A stretch of DNA of 64,000 nt from Flavobacterium sp. (GTDB lineage: Bacteria > Bacteroidota > Bacteroidia > Flavobacteriales > Flavobacteriaceae): positions 421,665 to 485,664 of the forward strand of contig NZ_SEBR01000004.1 of the NCBI RefSeq assembly GCF_004295795.1, in the 5' to 3' direction. Positions 49,842 to 59,468 of this stretch are shown piece after piece (the stretch's first letter is position 1; every line of letters starts with the position of its first letter). Below the pieces are notes generated by a model. The model saw only the letters and a program-made list of their open reading frames with translations. It ran no database searches and was not told the origin of the DNA. A program made the position numbers and the translations under genes.

Positions 49842-51782
49842 ATGAAAAAGCTATTTATTATGATGCTGTGTCTCGTGGTCGCGATGGCATCGGCACAGTC
49901 GAAACTAAAACGCGCCGAAAGGCTTTACAAGCAATATTCGTTCTCTGAAGCGGCCAAGTTGTATGACGAGGCGCTTGCCGAAAAGGAAAATCCGGGTGCC
50001 GATATCCTCAAGATGGCCGGCGATTCGCATTACAACATCGGTCAGAAACGCGAAGCGCTCAAGTACTACCAAATGTTGTATGACATCCAGGGAAGCACGT
50101 TGCCACAGGATTATTTCATCAAGTATTCCGAGTCGATAAAAGCTTCTCTCGATTATGCCAAGGCCGATAAAGTGACCAAGGACTACCTTTCGTCCAAAGG
50201 CGACAATGCGCTGATGAGCAAATACGGCATCCAAAAAAAGCAGATGGACAGCCTTTCGAAGGAAAAACCGCTTTACACGATCAAGATTTTGGACGTGAAT
50301 TCGTCGAAATCTGATTTCGGGACGGCATTCTACGGACAGAAAATCGTCTACGCATCGGCCAAGGACACGACCAAGTACAACCAAAAACTGTACAATTGGA
50401 ACCAACAGCCGTTTCTCGATCTTTATGTGGCCGAAAGAAACGTGAACGACGGGACGCTCATAAACGTGCAGCCTTTCCTTTCGGATGCGATGTCGCGCTA
50501 TCACGATGCTGCGGCTTCGTTCAGTCCTGACCTGAAAACGGTTTATTATACGAGGAACATCCTCAAGAACAACAAAAAACTCGTGAACGATAAGACGGGC
50601 ACGAACCAGTTCAAGATCGTCCGCGGATCGCTTTCGGAAGACGGCAAATTGGGCAAGCTCGAGAACATGCAGTTCAACAACGACGCCTACTCTACCGGAC
50701 ATCCTTCAGTGAGTCCGGACGGAAAATGGTTGTTCTTCGCTTCGGATATGCCCGGCGGACAAGGCGGAAGCGACATTTACGTAGCCGAGATCGATGCGGC
50801 GGGAACGGTCGGTCCGGCCAAAAATCTGGGTCCGATGATCAACACGCCCGGAGAGGAAATGTTTCCGTCTTTCAACAACAACACTCTGTATTTCGCTTCT
50901 GACGGACATTTCGGATGGGGCGGACTCGACATCTACGAATCGAAAATGTCGGGCGACTGGAAATTCTCCGAGCCTCGCAACCTTGGCGCTCCGATGAACT
51001 CCAACAAGGACGATTTCGCCTACATCGTCGATCCGACGGATAAATTCGGATACTTCTCCTCGAACCGCGAAATGGGCAAAGGCGACGACGACATCTACTA
51101 CTTCACGAAAGTGCAGCCGCCTTGCGACGAATTGGTGTCGGGTAAAGTCACGAATGCCAAGTCGAAATTGCCTATCGGACAAGCGACCGTTTCCGTCACG
51201 GACTTGATGGACACGCCAATCACATCGGCCACGACCGACGCAAACGGCGATTATGTCGTAACGGTTCCTTGCGGGAAAACCTACAAGATTGCAGCGACGA
51301 AGGCCAATCACAGCCGTGAGGAACGACAGCTCGAAATCGGCAAAAAGAACGGCAACCAGACCAAGGACGTGAATTTCGAACTCACGAACTATGACGATCT
51401 GATCACCAAAAAAGGCAATGTCGAGAAAATTACGGTCAACCCGATCTATTTCGAATACGACAAATGGGCGATCACGCCACTGGCCGAAGTCGAGCTGGAC
51501 AAAGTCGTGTTCGCGATGACCAAATTCCCGCATCTCAAAATCAAGATCGAGTCGCACACGGACTCGAGAGGAAAAGATGCCTACAACCTCAAATTGTCTG
51601 ACAACCGCGCCAAATCTACCAGAGACTATATCATATCCAAAGGAATCGATGCCAGTCGCATCGAGAGTGCTATCGGATACGGCGAGAGCCGTCTAACGAA
51701 CCGATGCAAGAACGGGGTCAAGTGCACCGAGGCCGAACACCTCGCCAACCGCCGCTCCGACTTCATCGTAATCGATAAGTAA
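49842..51782 (+). CDS. OmpA family envelope protein with TPR and PD40 repeats
   Basis: A 646-residue protein: signal peptide (IMMLCLVVAMASAQ), TPR-like helices (ERLYKQYSFSEAAKLYDEAL, KREALKYYQMLYDI), PD40/WD40-like strands (GHPSVSPDGKWLFFASDMPG, FPSFNNNTLYFASDGHFGWG), a carboxypeptidase-regulatory-like module (LVSGKVTNAKSKLPIGQATV) and a C-terminal OmpA peptidoglycan-binding domain (YFEYDKWAITPLAE, SHTDSRGKDAYN, LSDNRAKSTRDYI, NRRSDFIVI). It would tie the outer-membrane complex to the cell wall. Third gene of the adhesin operon; terminator follows 28 bp after the stop. Confidence 0.94.
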   Translation: MKKLFIMMLCLVVAMASAQSKLKRAERLYKQYSFSEAAKLYDEALAEKENPGADILKMAGDSHYNIGQKREALKYYQMLYDIQGSTLPQDYFIKYSESIKASLDYAKADKVTKDYLSSKGDNALMSKYGIQKKQMDSLSKEKPLYTIKILDVNSSKSDFGTAFYGQKIVYASAKDTTKYNQKLYNWNQQPFLDLYVAERNVNDGTLINVQPFLSDAMSRYHDAAASFSPDLKTVYYTRNILKNNKKLVNDKTGTNQFKIVRGSLSEDGKLGKLENMQFNNDAYSTGHPSVSPDGKWLFFASDMPGGQGGSDIYVAEIDAAGTVGPAKNLGPMINTPGEEMFPSFNNNTLYFASDGHFGWGGLDIYESKMSGDWKFSEPRNLGAPMNSNKDDFAYIVDPTDKFGYFSSNREMGKGDDDIYYFTKVQPPCDELVSGKVTNAKSKLPIGQATVSVTDLMDTPITSATTDANGDYVVTVPCGKTYKIAATKANHSREERQLEIGKKNGNQTKDVNFELTNYDDLITKKGNVEKITVNPIYFEYDKWAITPLAEVELDKVVFAMTKFPHLKIKIESHTDSRGKDAYNLKLSDNRAKSTRDYIISKGIDASRIESAIGYGESRLTNRCKNGVKCTEAEHLANRRSDFIVIDK

Positions 51783-51810
51783 GTTAGGTTACTTAAGTTT
51801 GGGTGTTTTT

Positions 51811-51844
51811 GAAAGCCGTCTTCGTGACGGCTTTCTTCTTTTTG
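51811..51844 (+). terminator. Terminator of the adhesin operon
   Basis: Ten-bp stem GAAAGCCGTC / GACGGCTTTC with a 5-nt loop, followed by a T-rich tract. Confidence 0.85.
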
Positions 51845-52101
51845 GGAAATTCCGTGCGAATTCTCGACCGATTTGCGCGAATGCTAGTTTTGGCGATCGA
51901 ACCACAAACTCCTGATGTAAATTAGTCTCAGCAATCAATCAAAAAACGCGACAGCAAAATACCACCGGATCCCATATCCGGAACAACAACTCCACTTTAT
52001 TGCCCGCCCGAAATTGGCGAGACACAATTCTTTAAGCCATAGATAGGAATTGAGTTAAATGCACTTTAAACCGTTGACGCTTAATCGACGGTTTTTTTTT
52101 T

Positions 52102-52363
52102 GAAATTCCATCCCGATAGCTATCGGGACCAAATTTTAAAACTGAGCATGGAACTTTCACAAAGCTTTGCTTAGTTGGCGCAAAATGAACAAAAACAAAA
52201 CCTCTTGACATTAGGAATCGTCTACAAACAAAAAACTCCGAACATTCAGTCCGGAGTTTTTACTCTTTGTTTTTTTAGGCTCGAGGCAAAACCGAAAGGT
52301 TACAGCCGAGCTTTTTGGATTCCCAATGGAATCTGGTCCCGATAGCCATCGCGATGGAATTTC
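52102..52363. repeat. 262-bp element bounded by 30-bp inverted repeats (MITE-like)
   Basis: The left arm (52102-52131) and the inverted right arm (52334-52363) match at 27 of 30 positions. Each arm contains the palindrome core, TCCCGATAGCTATCGGGA at 52111-52128 in the left arm. The inside holds two hairpins and no gene. No obvious target-site duplication is seen. It lies in the 585-bp gap 51783-52367 and ends 4 bp before the dehydrogenase stop. A weak hairpin with T run also lies at 52071-52100. Confidence 0.6.
52231..52261. terminator. Bidirectional terminator inside the inverted-repeat element
   Basis: AAAACTCCG and CGGAGTTTT form a 9-bp stem with a 12-nt interval, flanked by A and T runs. 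It would end minus-strand transcripts of the alcohol dehydrogenase gene. Confidence 0.7.
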
Positions 52364-52367
52364 GAGA

Positions 52368-53414
52368 TTACAACGTTGCCATATCGATCACGAAACGATA
52401 ACGGACATCGGCTTTTGTCATACGCTCGTAAGCGTTTTCGATGTCCTTGATGTCGATCATCTCGATCTCGGACACGATGTTGTGTTCGGCACAAAAATCG
52501 AGCATTTCCTGAGTTTCGGGCAAGCCTCCGATTCCCGATCCGGCCAGTGACTTTCTTCCTCCGATCACACTGAAATGGTGCACCGGTTGCGCGTTTGGCG
52601 GCACTCCGACCACGCAAAGGACGCCGTCGGTTTTAAGCAATCCCAAATATGCGTTGAGGTCATGCGGAGCAGAAACCGTATCGAGTATGAAGTTGAAATA
52701 GCCGCGTACCGATTTCATTTGCTCGGCGTCTTTGGTCACGACGAATTTGTGGGCTCCGAGTTTTTTGGCGTCGGCTTCCTTGTCTGCCGATGTGCTCAAA
52801 ACAGTCACTTCGGCTCCGAAAGCTGCCGCGAACTTGACTCCCATGTGACCCAATCCGCCAAGACCGACGATCGCTACTTTGTCGCCTTTGCCTATTTTCC
52901 AGTGGCGAAGTGGCGAATAGGTCGTGATTCCCGCGCACAGAAGTGGCGCTGTCGCAGCAAGATCCAGTTTTTCCGATATCCTGAGCGTAAAGTCTTCGTG
53001 GACTACGATCGTGTTCGAATAGCCGCCGTACGTTGGTGTTTTCTTGTCTTGCTCCAGTCCGTTGTAGGTTTGGGAGGCGACGTTTTCGCAATATTGCTCA
53101 AGGCCTTTTTCGCAGTTTTCGCAAGTGCGGCAGGAATCGACTAAACAGCCAGTTCCGGCCAGATCGCCAACTTTGAATTTGGTGACTTCGCTCCCTACGG
53201 CCACTACTTTTCCTACGATTTCGTGTCCCGGAACCATCGGGAAAATTTCGCCGCCCCACTCGCCTCTTGCCTGGTGAAGATCAGAATGGCATACGCCGCA
53301 GAACAGAATGTCGAATTGCACGTCGTGCGGTTTTAGGTCGCGTCTCTCGAATTCCCAAGGCGCGAGCGGTGTTTCGGCGGTTTGTGCCGCGTAACCTTTT
53401 GCTTTTGTTGTCAT
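52368..53414 (-). CDS. Zinc-dependent NAD(P)-linked alcohol dehydrogenase (YahK/cinnamyl type)
   Basis: A 348-residue medium-chain dehydrogenase. The catalytic zinc ligands are in FCGVCHSDLHQARGEWG and MVPGHEIVG; the structural zinc loop is GCLVDSCRTCENCEKGLEQY; the Rossmann motif is GLGGLGHMGVKFA. The N-terminus (TKAKGYAAQTAETPLAPWEF) matches YahK-like aldehyde reductases, which favour NADPH. No signal peptide, so cytoplasmic. The 3' end lies beside the inverted-repeat element; upstream is repeat-rich noncoding DNA. Confidence 0.95.
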   Translation of the reverse strand: MTTKAKGYAAQTAETPLAPWEFERRDLKPHDVQFDILFCGVCHSDLHQARGEWGGEIFPMVPGHEIVGKVVAVGSEVTKFKVGDLAGTGCLVDSCRTCENCEKGLEQYCENVASQTYNGLEQDKKTPTYGGYSNTIVVHEDFTLRISEKLDLAATAPLLCAGITTYSPLRHWKIGKGDKVAIVGLGGLGHMGVKFAAAFGAEVTVLSTSADKEADAKKLGAHKFVVTKDAEQMKSVRGYFNFILDTVSAPHDLNAYLGLLKTDGVLCVVGVPPNAQPVHHFSVIGGRKSLAGSGIGGLPETQEMLDFCAEHNIVSEIEMIDIKDIENAYERMTKADVRYRFVIDMATL

Positions 53415-53518
53415 AGTTGATTGATCTGTTTAGATTGTTTTACGAAATTACGGATAAGGTTTTTGATTTTTCGCTTTGAAATGATGAGTTTAATTGGTCA
53501 GGGAGTTGTTGAGTGCAA

Positions 53519-53580
53519 AAGTTGCAGTGGCAGTGGCAGTGGCAGTGGCAGTAGCAGTTGCAGTGGCAGTAGCAGTAGCA
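53519..53580 (+). repeat. Hexamer array (GCAGTG type), plus strand
   Basis: About ten hexamer units of GCAGTG/GCAGTA/GCAGTT, read on the plus strand, just upstream of the alcohol dehydrogenase start. In one frame it reads Gly-Ser repeats, but no supported gene is present. Between this and the next array (53581-53689) is plain noncoding sequence. Confidence 0.7.
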
Positions 53581-53689
53581 GACTTACGAAACCGAAAAAA
53601 GTGGCAGAACATGTGATCGATTCACAAAACAAGAAAACTTCACCGGAAATTTATCCGCAGTAAGTCTGATACTTCTGCAATTTTTTCGT

Positions 53690-53853
53690 CTGCAACTGAT
53701 TCTGCTTCTGCTCTGCAACTGCTTCTGCTTCTGCTTCTGCTCTGCAACTGCTTCTGCTTCTGCAACTGCTCCTGCTTCTGCTTCTGCTTCTGCTTCTGCT
53801 TCTGCTTCTGCTTCTGCTTCTGCTTCTGCTTCTGCTTCTGCTTCTGCTTCTGC
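53690..53853 (-). repeat. Hexamer array (GCAGAA on the minus strand, TTCTGC on the plus strand)
   Basis: At 53776-53853 there are 13 perfect TTCTGC hexamers, preceded by degenerate CTGCAA/CTGCTT/CTGCTC units from about 53690. The array stops 7 bp after the stop codon of the sugar-isomerase-like gene. Frames through it read Ala-Glu or Gln-Lys repeats; these are artefacts of the hexamer. Confidence 0.85.
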
Positions 53854-53860
53854 AACCGAA

Positions 53861-54829
53861 CTATCCTCCATATTTCAGCAAAAGCGCCTTAGTAGCCATC
53901 AAACCATCTACCTCACTCAAACGCGTGCCTTCATATTCAACCCCAATAAACCCCTTATAACCCGACGCTTTCACGAGCTGCAACATGCGCTTGTAATCGA
54001 TTGTCGTTTCGTCTCCCGAAGCGTTGAAATCGTAAGACTTCGCACTCACGCCCTTTGCGAACGGCAACAATTCCTGCATGCCTTTGTAACGGTCGTATTC
54101 CTCGATGCACTTGCCTTCGAACCTCGCCCCGCCTTCTCTTTTAAGGCAGAAATTGCCGAAATCGGGAAGTGTTCCCACATTTTTGAGGTTGACCATCTTC
54201 ATGATCTTGGCGACCTTTTCGGCGTCGGCGCTAAGCAGTTGGTGGTTTTCCACGATCACGTTGAGTTTCGATTTGGCCGCGACCTCGCAAAGTTTCCGTA
54301 AGCTTTCGGCCGATTTTTCCATCCAGATTTCCGGTGTTTTTTCGGTCTCGCCTCCAAATACGTTCACGCGTATCGAATGGCAACCGAGTTCGGCAGCGGC
54401 ATCGATCCACTTGTAATGCGCCTCGACCGCGGTTTTTCGCACGGCTTCGTCGGCAGTCGAGATTTCGCCTTCGTCCACCATGATCAACACGTTCGTCATC
54501 CCAAAATCGGAACTTCTCTTTTTGAGTTCTTTTACGGTGGCTTTGAGTTCGGATTCGCGTCCTTTTTCGGGCAAATAGAACGAACTCACATACTCGAGGC
54601 CTTCAAACCCGAATTCCTTGGCGACTTTGGCGAATTCGAGAGCGGGCAACACTTTGCTTTGGAAAGCTTGGTGCAGCGACCATTGGGCGAGTGAAAGTTT
54701 GAAGAACGGTTTTGGATTCGCGTCGAACCATTCGTCGGTTTCCCCGAAAATGTGCGGTAGAATAAGGTGGGAAAATTGGGTCGCAAGCCCGAATTGGCCC
54801 GTGCGCTTGAGAAAAAGTCGTCTGTTCAT
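53861..54829 (-). CDS. Tat-exported sugar phosphate isomerase/epimerase-like TIM-barrel protein
   Basis: A 322-residue protein. It starts with a twin-arginine leader (MNRRLFLKRTGQFGLATQF). The body follows the AP-endonuclease-2/xylose-isomerase-like barrel: LSLAQWSLHQAF, FGFEGLEYVSSFYL, VLIMVDEGEI, LGCHSIRVNVFGG, NVIVENHQLLSAD, VGTLPDFGNFCL, AKSYDFNASGDE, GYKGFIGVEYEG; acidic and His residues in these strands are probable metal ligands. Bacteroidota use such exported enzymes in sugar or inositol breakdown. No partner genes are adjacent. Confidence 0.9.
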   Translation of the reverse strand: MNRRLFLKRTGQFGLATQFSHLILPHIFGETDEWFDANPKPFFKLSLAQWSLHQAFQSKVLPALEFAKVAKEFGFEGLEYVSSFYLPEKGRESELKATVKELKKRSSDFGMTNVLIMVDEGEISTADEAVRKTAVEAHYKWIDAAAELGCHSIRVNVFGGETEKTPEIWMEKSAESLRKLCEVAAKSKLNVIVENHQLLSADAEKVAKIMKMVNLKNVGTLPDFGNFCLKREGGARFEGKCIEEYDRYKGMQELLPFAKGVSAKSYDFNASGDETTIDYKRMLQLVKASGYKGFIGVEYEGTRLSEVDGLMATKALLLKYGG

Positions 54830-54918
54830 GGCTTTTGTGTTTGCAGTTGCGGCTTAAAGTTAATCGGAATTTGGCTGAAATCGATTGAGTTGCTTAAATT
54901 TAGGCCAAATCACTGTTT

Positions 54919-56064
54919 ATGAAGCGCATAGAAAGCATCGACATCGTACGCGGTATTGTCATGATCGTCATGGCCTTGGACCACGTTCGCGATTTGTTCC
55001 ATTTTCCCATCGGTGCGAATCCGACCGATCTCAACACAACGACACCGGCAATCTTCTTCACGCGTTTCATCACGCATTTTTGTGCGCCCACGTTCGTGTT
55101 TTTGGCCGGGACTTCGGCTTTTTTGTCGCTTCGGAAATCGGGCGACGTTCGCGCCAACCAAAGTTTTCTTTTGAAACGAGGGCTTTGGCTGATTTTGCTC
55201 GAGTTTACCGTCGTCACTTTCGGGATTTGGTTCGATATCGGCTTCCACACCTTTTTGTTTCAGGTCATTGCCGCGATCGGTTTTGGGTTTATTTTGCTTG
55301 GACTTTGTTTAAAACTTTCCCCAAAAACCATCGGAATCATTGGTCTTGTTTTGCTTCTGATCCAAACCATTCTACCAATTTTGCCCGTAACCGACGGCGC
55401 TCTCAAAACATCGGTCTCGTTGCTGTTCTTCCCGAATTTTATCCCGATTGGAACACGCGCGATCGTCTACGCCTACCCGATTCTGTCCTGGACGGCAATC
55501 TTGTTCCTGGGATTCGGCTTCGGAAATCTCTTCCTGAAAAGGAAATACGAAAGCCTGCTTTTGGGTTTTGGCAGCGCTTGTCTGGCGTTGTTCGTCACAT
55601 TGCGGTATTTCAACATCGGTGACATTTCGCCTTGGTCGATGCAAAAAGATCTGGTTTTTACGGCAATGTCATTCCTCAACGTGACCAAGTATCCGCCGAC
55701 GCTTTTGTTCTGTCTGCTCACTTTAGGCGTAATGTTTTTGCTGCTTTGGTTGTCCGAAAAGACAAAATCGAAAGTGACCGAAATCTTCAAAACCTACGGA
55801 AAAGTCCCAATGTTCTACTATTTGATCCATTGGTACACAATTCACGTTTCGTTGGTGATCTTGCTTTTGGCGCAAGGCTTTTCGTTTGACCAAATGGATT
55901 TCTCGGGCATGCGGTTCGGACATCCGATGCAGGTAAAATCTGGCGTTTCGCTCACTTGGGTTTACTTGATCTGGATTGGAATCGTCGCGCTCTTGTACTT
56001 TCCGGTCAAGTGGTACGCCCGATACAAATCGGCACACGCCAAATCCTGGTTACGCTACTTGTGA
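54919..56064 (+). CDS. Membrane acyltransferase-like protein (DUF1624/HGSNAT type)
   Basis: A 381-residue multi-pass membrane protein. The start reads RIESIDIVRGIVMIVMALDHVRDLF, typical of the heparan-glucosaminide N-acetyltransferase-like family (DUF1624). About ten hydrophobic segments follow, for example FVFLAGTSAFLSL, LILLEFTVVTFGIWF, IGIIGLVLLLIQTILPIL, LLFCLLTLGVMFLLLWL, SLTWVYLIWIGIVALLYF. The catalytic region of the family is near the DHVRD motif. It probably acylates an envelope sugar. It precedes the LytS/LytTR pair on the same strand (88-bp gap). Confidence 0.88.
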   Translation: MKRIESIDIVRGIVMIVMALDHVRDLFHFPIGANPTDLNTTTPAIFFTRFITHFCAPTFVFLAGTSAFLSLRKSGDVRANQSFLLKRGLWLILLEFTVVTFGIWFDIGFHTFLFQVIAAIGFGFILLGLCLKLSPKTIGIIGLVLLLIQTILPILPVTDGALKTSVSLLFFPNFIPIGTRAIVYAYPILSWTAILFLGFGFGNLFLKRKYESLLLGFGSACLALFVTLRYFNIGDISPWSMQKDLVFTAMSFLNVTKYPPTLLFCLLTLGVMFLLLWLSEKTKSKVTEIFKTYGKVPMFYYLIHWYTIHVSLVILLLAQGFSFDQMDFSGMRFGHPMQVKSGVSLTWVYLIWIGIVALLYFPVKWYARYKSAHAKSWLRYL

Positions 56065-56152
56065 GGGTTTGGTAGAAAAAATTCGGGGTTTGGTATAAAA
56101 TCGCGCCTTACCTTTGGCGATTGTCGTTATTTCGCGACATCAACCACGATCC

Positions 56153-57237
56153 ATGCACAAATTCAAGAAAGCCTGTTCCCAAAACCGATTCATCGATTTC
56201 GTGGTCGAAAAGCGCTTTCGTTTCTGGCGACACGCCTTGGTTTGGATCTACGTTGGGATCGTTTTTATCGGAAACGGATATTCGCGCGAGATCGAACTTC
56301 CGTACGCCTTGGAAAAATCGATCATCTGGAACATTTATTTCCTTTCGATGTTCTACCTCAATATGTATGTGTTGATTCCGAGATTGCTTTACAAGGAAAA
56401 ATATCTGGCGTACCTCTTGGTCTTGCTTGCCATAATTTCCGGCGGCTATTTTTCGTTGGCCTACATCTCGGACGCTTACCTCGACGGCTATGTCTTTACG
56501 AGAAGCGGGCACGAAAACGGATTCAAAAGTATGATGCACCAATATTTCGTGGCCGTAAACATGATCGTCCTGATGGTTTTCTCGACGACTTCGATCAAAT
56601 TGTTCCAGCGTTGGGCAATCGACAATATGAGAATCAGCGAACTCGAGACCAATTCGCTTCAGTTGGAACTTCGCGAATTGCGCAATCAGGTCAATCCGCA
56701 TTTTCTGTTCAATATGTTGAATAACGTTAATGTCTTGGTTCGCAAAAATCCGGATCAGGCCATTGCGACCGTGCACAAATTGTCCGATTTTCTTCGGTAC
56801 CAACTTTATGAAAACAATGCGCAATCGGTTTTGTTACTGCCCGAAATTGAGTTCCTAAAAGACTTGCTCGAACTCGAGAAAATGCGTCGGGACGACTTTA
56901 CTTTTTCGCTCGAAGTTGCCGATAAAAGTCACAAATCAGACAAATTGACCAATCTGATGTTGCCGCCGAACCTGTTCATCAGTTTTGTCGAAAACGCGAT
57001 CAAACACAGCGCCGATTCCGAAAACCCGACGCACGTGGAAGTCGTTTTCGAGATATCGGATGAAAAACTGCTGTTCCGATGCACGAATTCCAAACCGACC
57101 GAAAAACGCGAAAAGAACCGCGGCGGACTCGGACTGCCGAATGCCAAAAGACGTCTTGAGCTTTTGTATTCCAACACCTACGAAATGAACATTTCCGAAT
57201 CGCCTGTCAAATACGACCTAACCCTAATTTTGCCGAT

Positions 57238-57241
<4 letters not shown>
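56153..57241 (+). CDS. LytS/YehU-type sensor histidine kinase
   Basis: A 362-residue kinase; ATG at 56153 chosen, because the longer frame from 56114 has no family support. The first part contains four membrane helices (HALVWIYVGIVFIGNG, IIWNIYFLSMFYLNMYVLI, LAYLLVLLAIISGGYFSL and YFVAVNMIVLMVFSTTS); the cytoplasmic part has the H-box LRELRNQVNPHFLFNMLNN and the ATP-binding segments NAIKHS and GGLGLPNAKRRLELLY. Its stop overlaps the response regulator start (ATGA, 4 bp), confirming the operon pair. Confidence 0.95.
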
Positions 57242-57960
<719 letters not shown>

Positions 57961-57977
57961 ACCTAAAAAACCAATCT

Positions 57978-59018
57978 ATGAAAAAGCGTTTTACAATGCT
58001 TGTGGGCTCGCTGTGTCTTGTCGTCACCGCTCAGGGTCAGGAGCAGAAACAGTTGCAGGAGCAGGAGCAGGAGCAGAAGCAGTCGCAGGACAAGTTGCAG
58101 AAAGTCCAGGACAGCGTCCGCAAGCTGATTGCCGACAAATTTCCACGCACGCGTACATTCGATCTGCAATATCGGGCTTATGCGCCTTCGGATTTCGATT
58201 CCGAATTGGATGACAAACCTTACGTCAAAGGCCGGATTACCGATCACCAGCAGTGGAAATTCGTGACCAATTTAACGCTTGTCCAAAAACAGCGCTGGAA
58301 TTTGACGGCCAATGTCGATTACCGATTCGAAAGTTTCAACATCAAAAATCCCGAATTGCTTTCGACTGCCGTCGGACCTTTCTCGGAAAATGGCCAATAC
58401 CACTACATTGGCGCGACTTTGGGCGGCATGTATTACGCGACTTTATTCAAAAAACCCATCGTGTACATTGCAGGTTTGACCGTCGATGGATCGCACAAAG
58501 ACGTCGAGCGAATCAAGGGAACGATTGGCGCGACGTTGCTTTTGAAACGCACCGAAAGAACCGTGATCGGGCTTGGTTTGGTGGTTCTGATCGATCCGGC
58601 GTCGCCTGTTCCGGCCGCTCCGGTTTTTACTGTCGATCACCGTTTCCGGAATTCGGAATGGTCGCTCGACTTGATTTTGCCGCAACGCCTTTTGTTCAAG
58701 CGACCGGTTTTTTCCAACGCACGGATTTCTATCGGAACCGAATTGTCGGGCGACGGATTCTACATGTATGCGAACAACCCGAATTACGCCGACGTTTACG
58801 ACTTCCGACAGCTTGAACTTCGGTCTGGCCTTACTTACGAGCATTGCATCTATCCGGGATTCGTCGCTTACGCCAAGACAGGAATGGCCAATATGTTCAA
58901 CATGCGTGTTTCGGAAAGGGGAAAAAATACCAACGATTATATTCTGTCCGCAAGCCAAAAACCTACTGGTTACTTGTCTTTCGGGCTTTCCTACAATCTT
59001 CCATCCAAAAAAAAATAG
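57978..59018 (+). CDS. DUF6268-type outer-membrane beta-barrel protein with repeat linker
   Basis: A 346-residue protein. After the signal peptide (FTMLVGSLCLVVTAQG) comes a Gln/Glu/Lys-rich linker coded by GCAGGA/GCAGAA-type hexamers (QEQKQLQEQEQEQKQSQ region), then a strand-rich domain (KFVTNLTLVQKQRWNLTANV, YRFESFNIK, HYIGATLGGMYYATLF, TVIGLGLVVLIDPASPVP, LDLILPQRLLFKRPVF, SFGLSYNLPS) fitting DUF6268-like barrels. The linker's DNA resembles the hexamer array at 53.7 kb. It follows the LytTR regulator after 17 bp and the three genes probably form one unit. Confidence 0.85.
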   Translation: MKKRFTMLVGSLCLVVTAQGQEQKQLQEQEQEQKQSQDKLQKVQDSVRKLIADKFPRTRTFDLQYRAYAPSDFDSELDDKPYVKGRITDHQQWKFVTNLTLVQKQRWNLTANVDYRFESFNIKNPELLSTAVGPFSENGQYHYIGATLGGMYYATLFKKPIVYIAGLTVDGSHKDVERIKGTIGATLLLKRTERTVIGLGLVVLIDPASPVPAAPVFTVDHRFRNSEWSLDLILPQRLLFKRPVFSNARISIGTELSGDGFYMYANNPNYADVYDFRQLELRSGLTYEHCIYPGFVAYAKTGMANMFNMRVSERGKNTNDYILSASQKPTGYLSFGLSYNLPSKKK

Positions 59019-59019
59019 T

Positions 59020-59241
59020 ATGAAATCGAGCATCATTTCTGTTTTTCGCACTTCTGTGACAAGCGAGAGAAAAGCGCTCTCGTTGCGGCCGTATCTGAAT
59101 CGGTTAAAATTTGTAAAACAATGGAATTTCGACCTCGAGGACTGCGACAAAATCCTTAGGGTAGACAGTGAAATGCCGGTTTCGGTGATCGTGATCGGCA
59201 TTTTGAACCGCCGCGGTTTTGATTGTGTGGAGCTCGAATAA
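59020..59241 (+). CDS. Small hypothetical protein, 73 residues
   Basis: A 73-residue protein starting MKSSIISVFRTSVTSERKAL with a Leu-rich middle (LNRLKFVKQWNFDLEDCDKI) and an ending GILNRRGFDCVELE. The layout (a strand, a helix, then a DCDKILRV segment and a closing strand) resembles the short heavy-metal-binding-like domains found in Bacteroidota, but no CxxC is present. It starts one base after the previous stop, so it is probably cotranscribed with the beta-barrel protein gene. Confidence 0.6.
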   Translation: MKSSIISVFRTSVTSERKALSLRPYLNRLKFVKQWNFDLEDCDKILRVDSEMPVSVIVIGILNRRGFDCVELE

Positions 59242-59277
59242 AAGTTTTGCCGCGAAACGATGCGTTTGGCAAGAGTG

Positions 59278-59323
59278 ATTCGTGAATTCGTGGCTTACTG
59301 CAATTGGCCACGAATGCACGAAT
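59278..59323. repeat. Inverted pair of ATTCGTG-type elements
   Basis: ATTCGTGAATTCGTGGC (59278-59294) and GCCACGAATGCACGAAT (59307-59323) form a 17-bp stem with one mismatch and a 12-nt loop. The right arm is the exact inverse of the element seen at 1682, 2006 and 63438. Confidence 0.75.
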
Positions 59324-59382
59324 ATCAATCTTCGAAAATATACCTTACTCGGATTGCGTCGTGGCGAATAGTTGAAGTCGGA

Positions 59383-59390
59383 TATATTTG
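59383..59390 (+). promoter_or_regulatory. Candidate -7 element (TATATTTG)
   Basis: TATATTTG fits the TAnnTTTG consensus and lies 78 bp before the next gene's start. No well-spaced TTG was found upstream, so the call is weak. Confidence 0.35.
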
Positions 59391-59468
59391 TCATGGCAAT
59401 TAAGCCATATATTTTCAGACACTTATCCAAAAAATCCTATCTTTAAATCCCATCCAAAAATAGGATTT

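Noticed and set aside
53584..53871. 95-codon frame coding an Ala-Glu repeat
   Set aside because: It is a reading of the TTCTGC hexamer array in one of several open frames, with no stable protein features.
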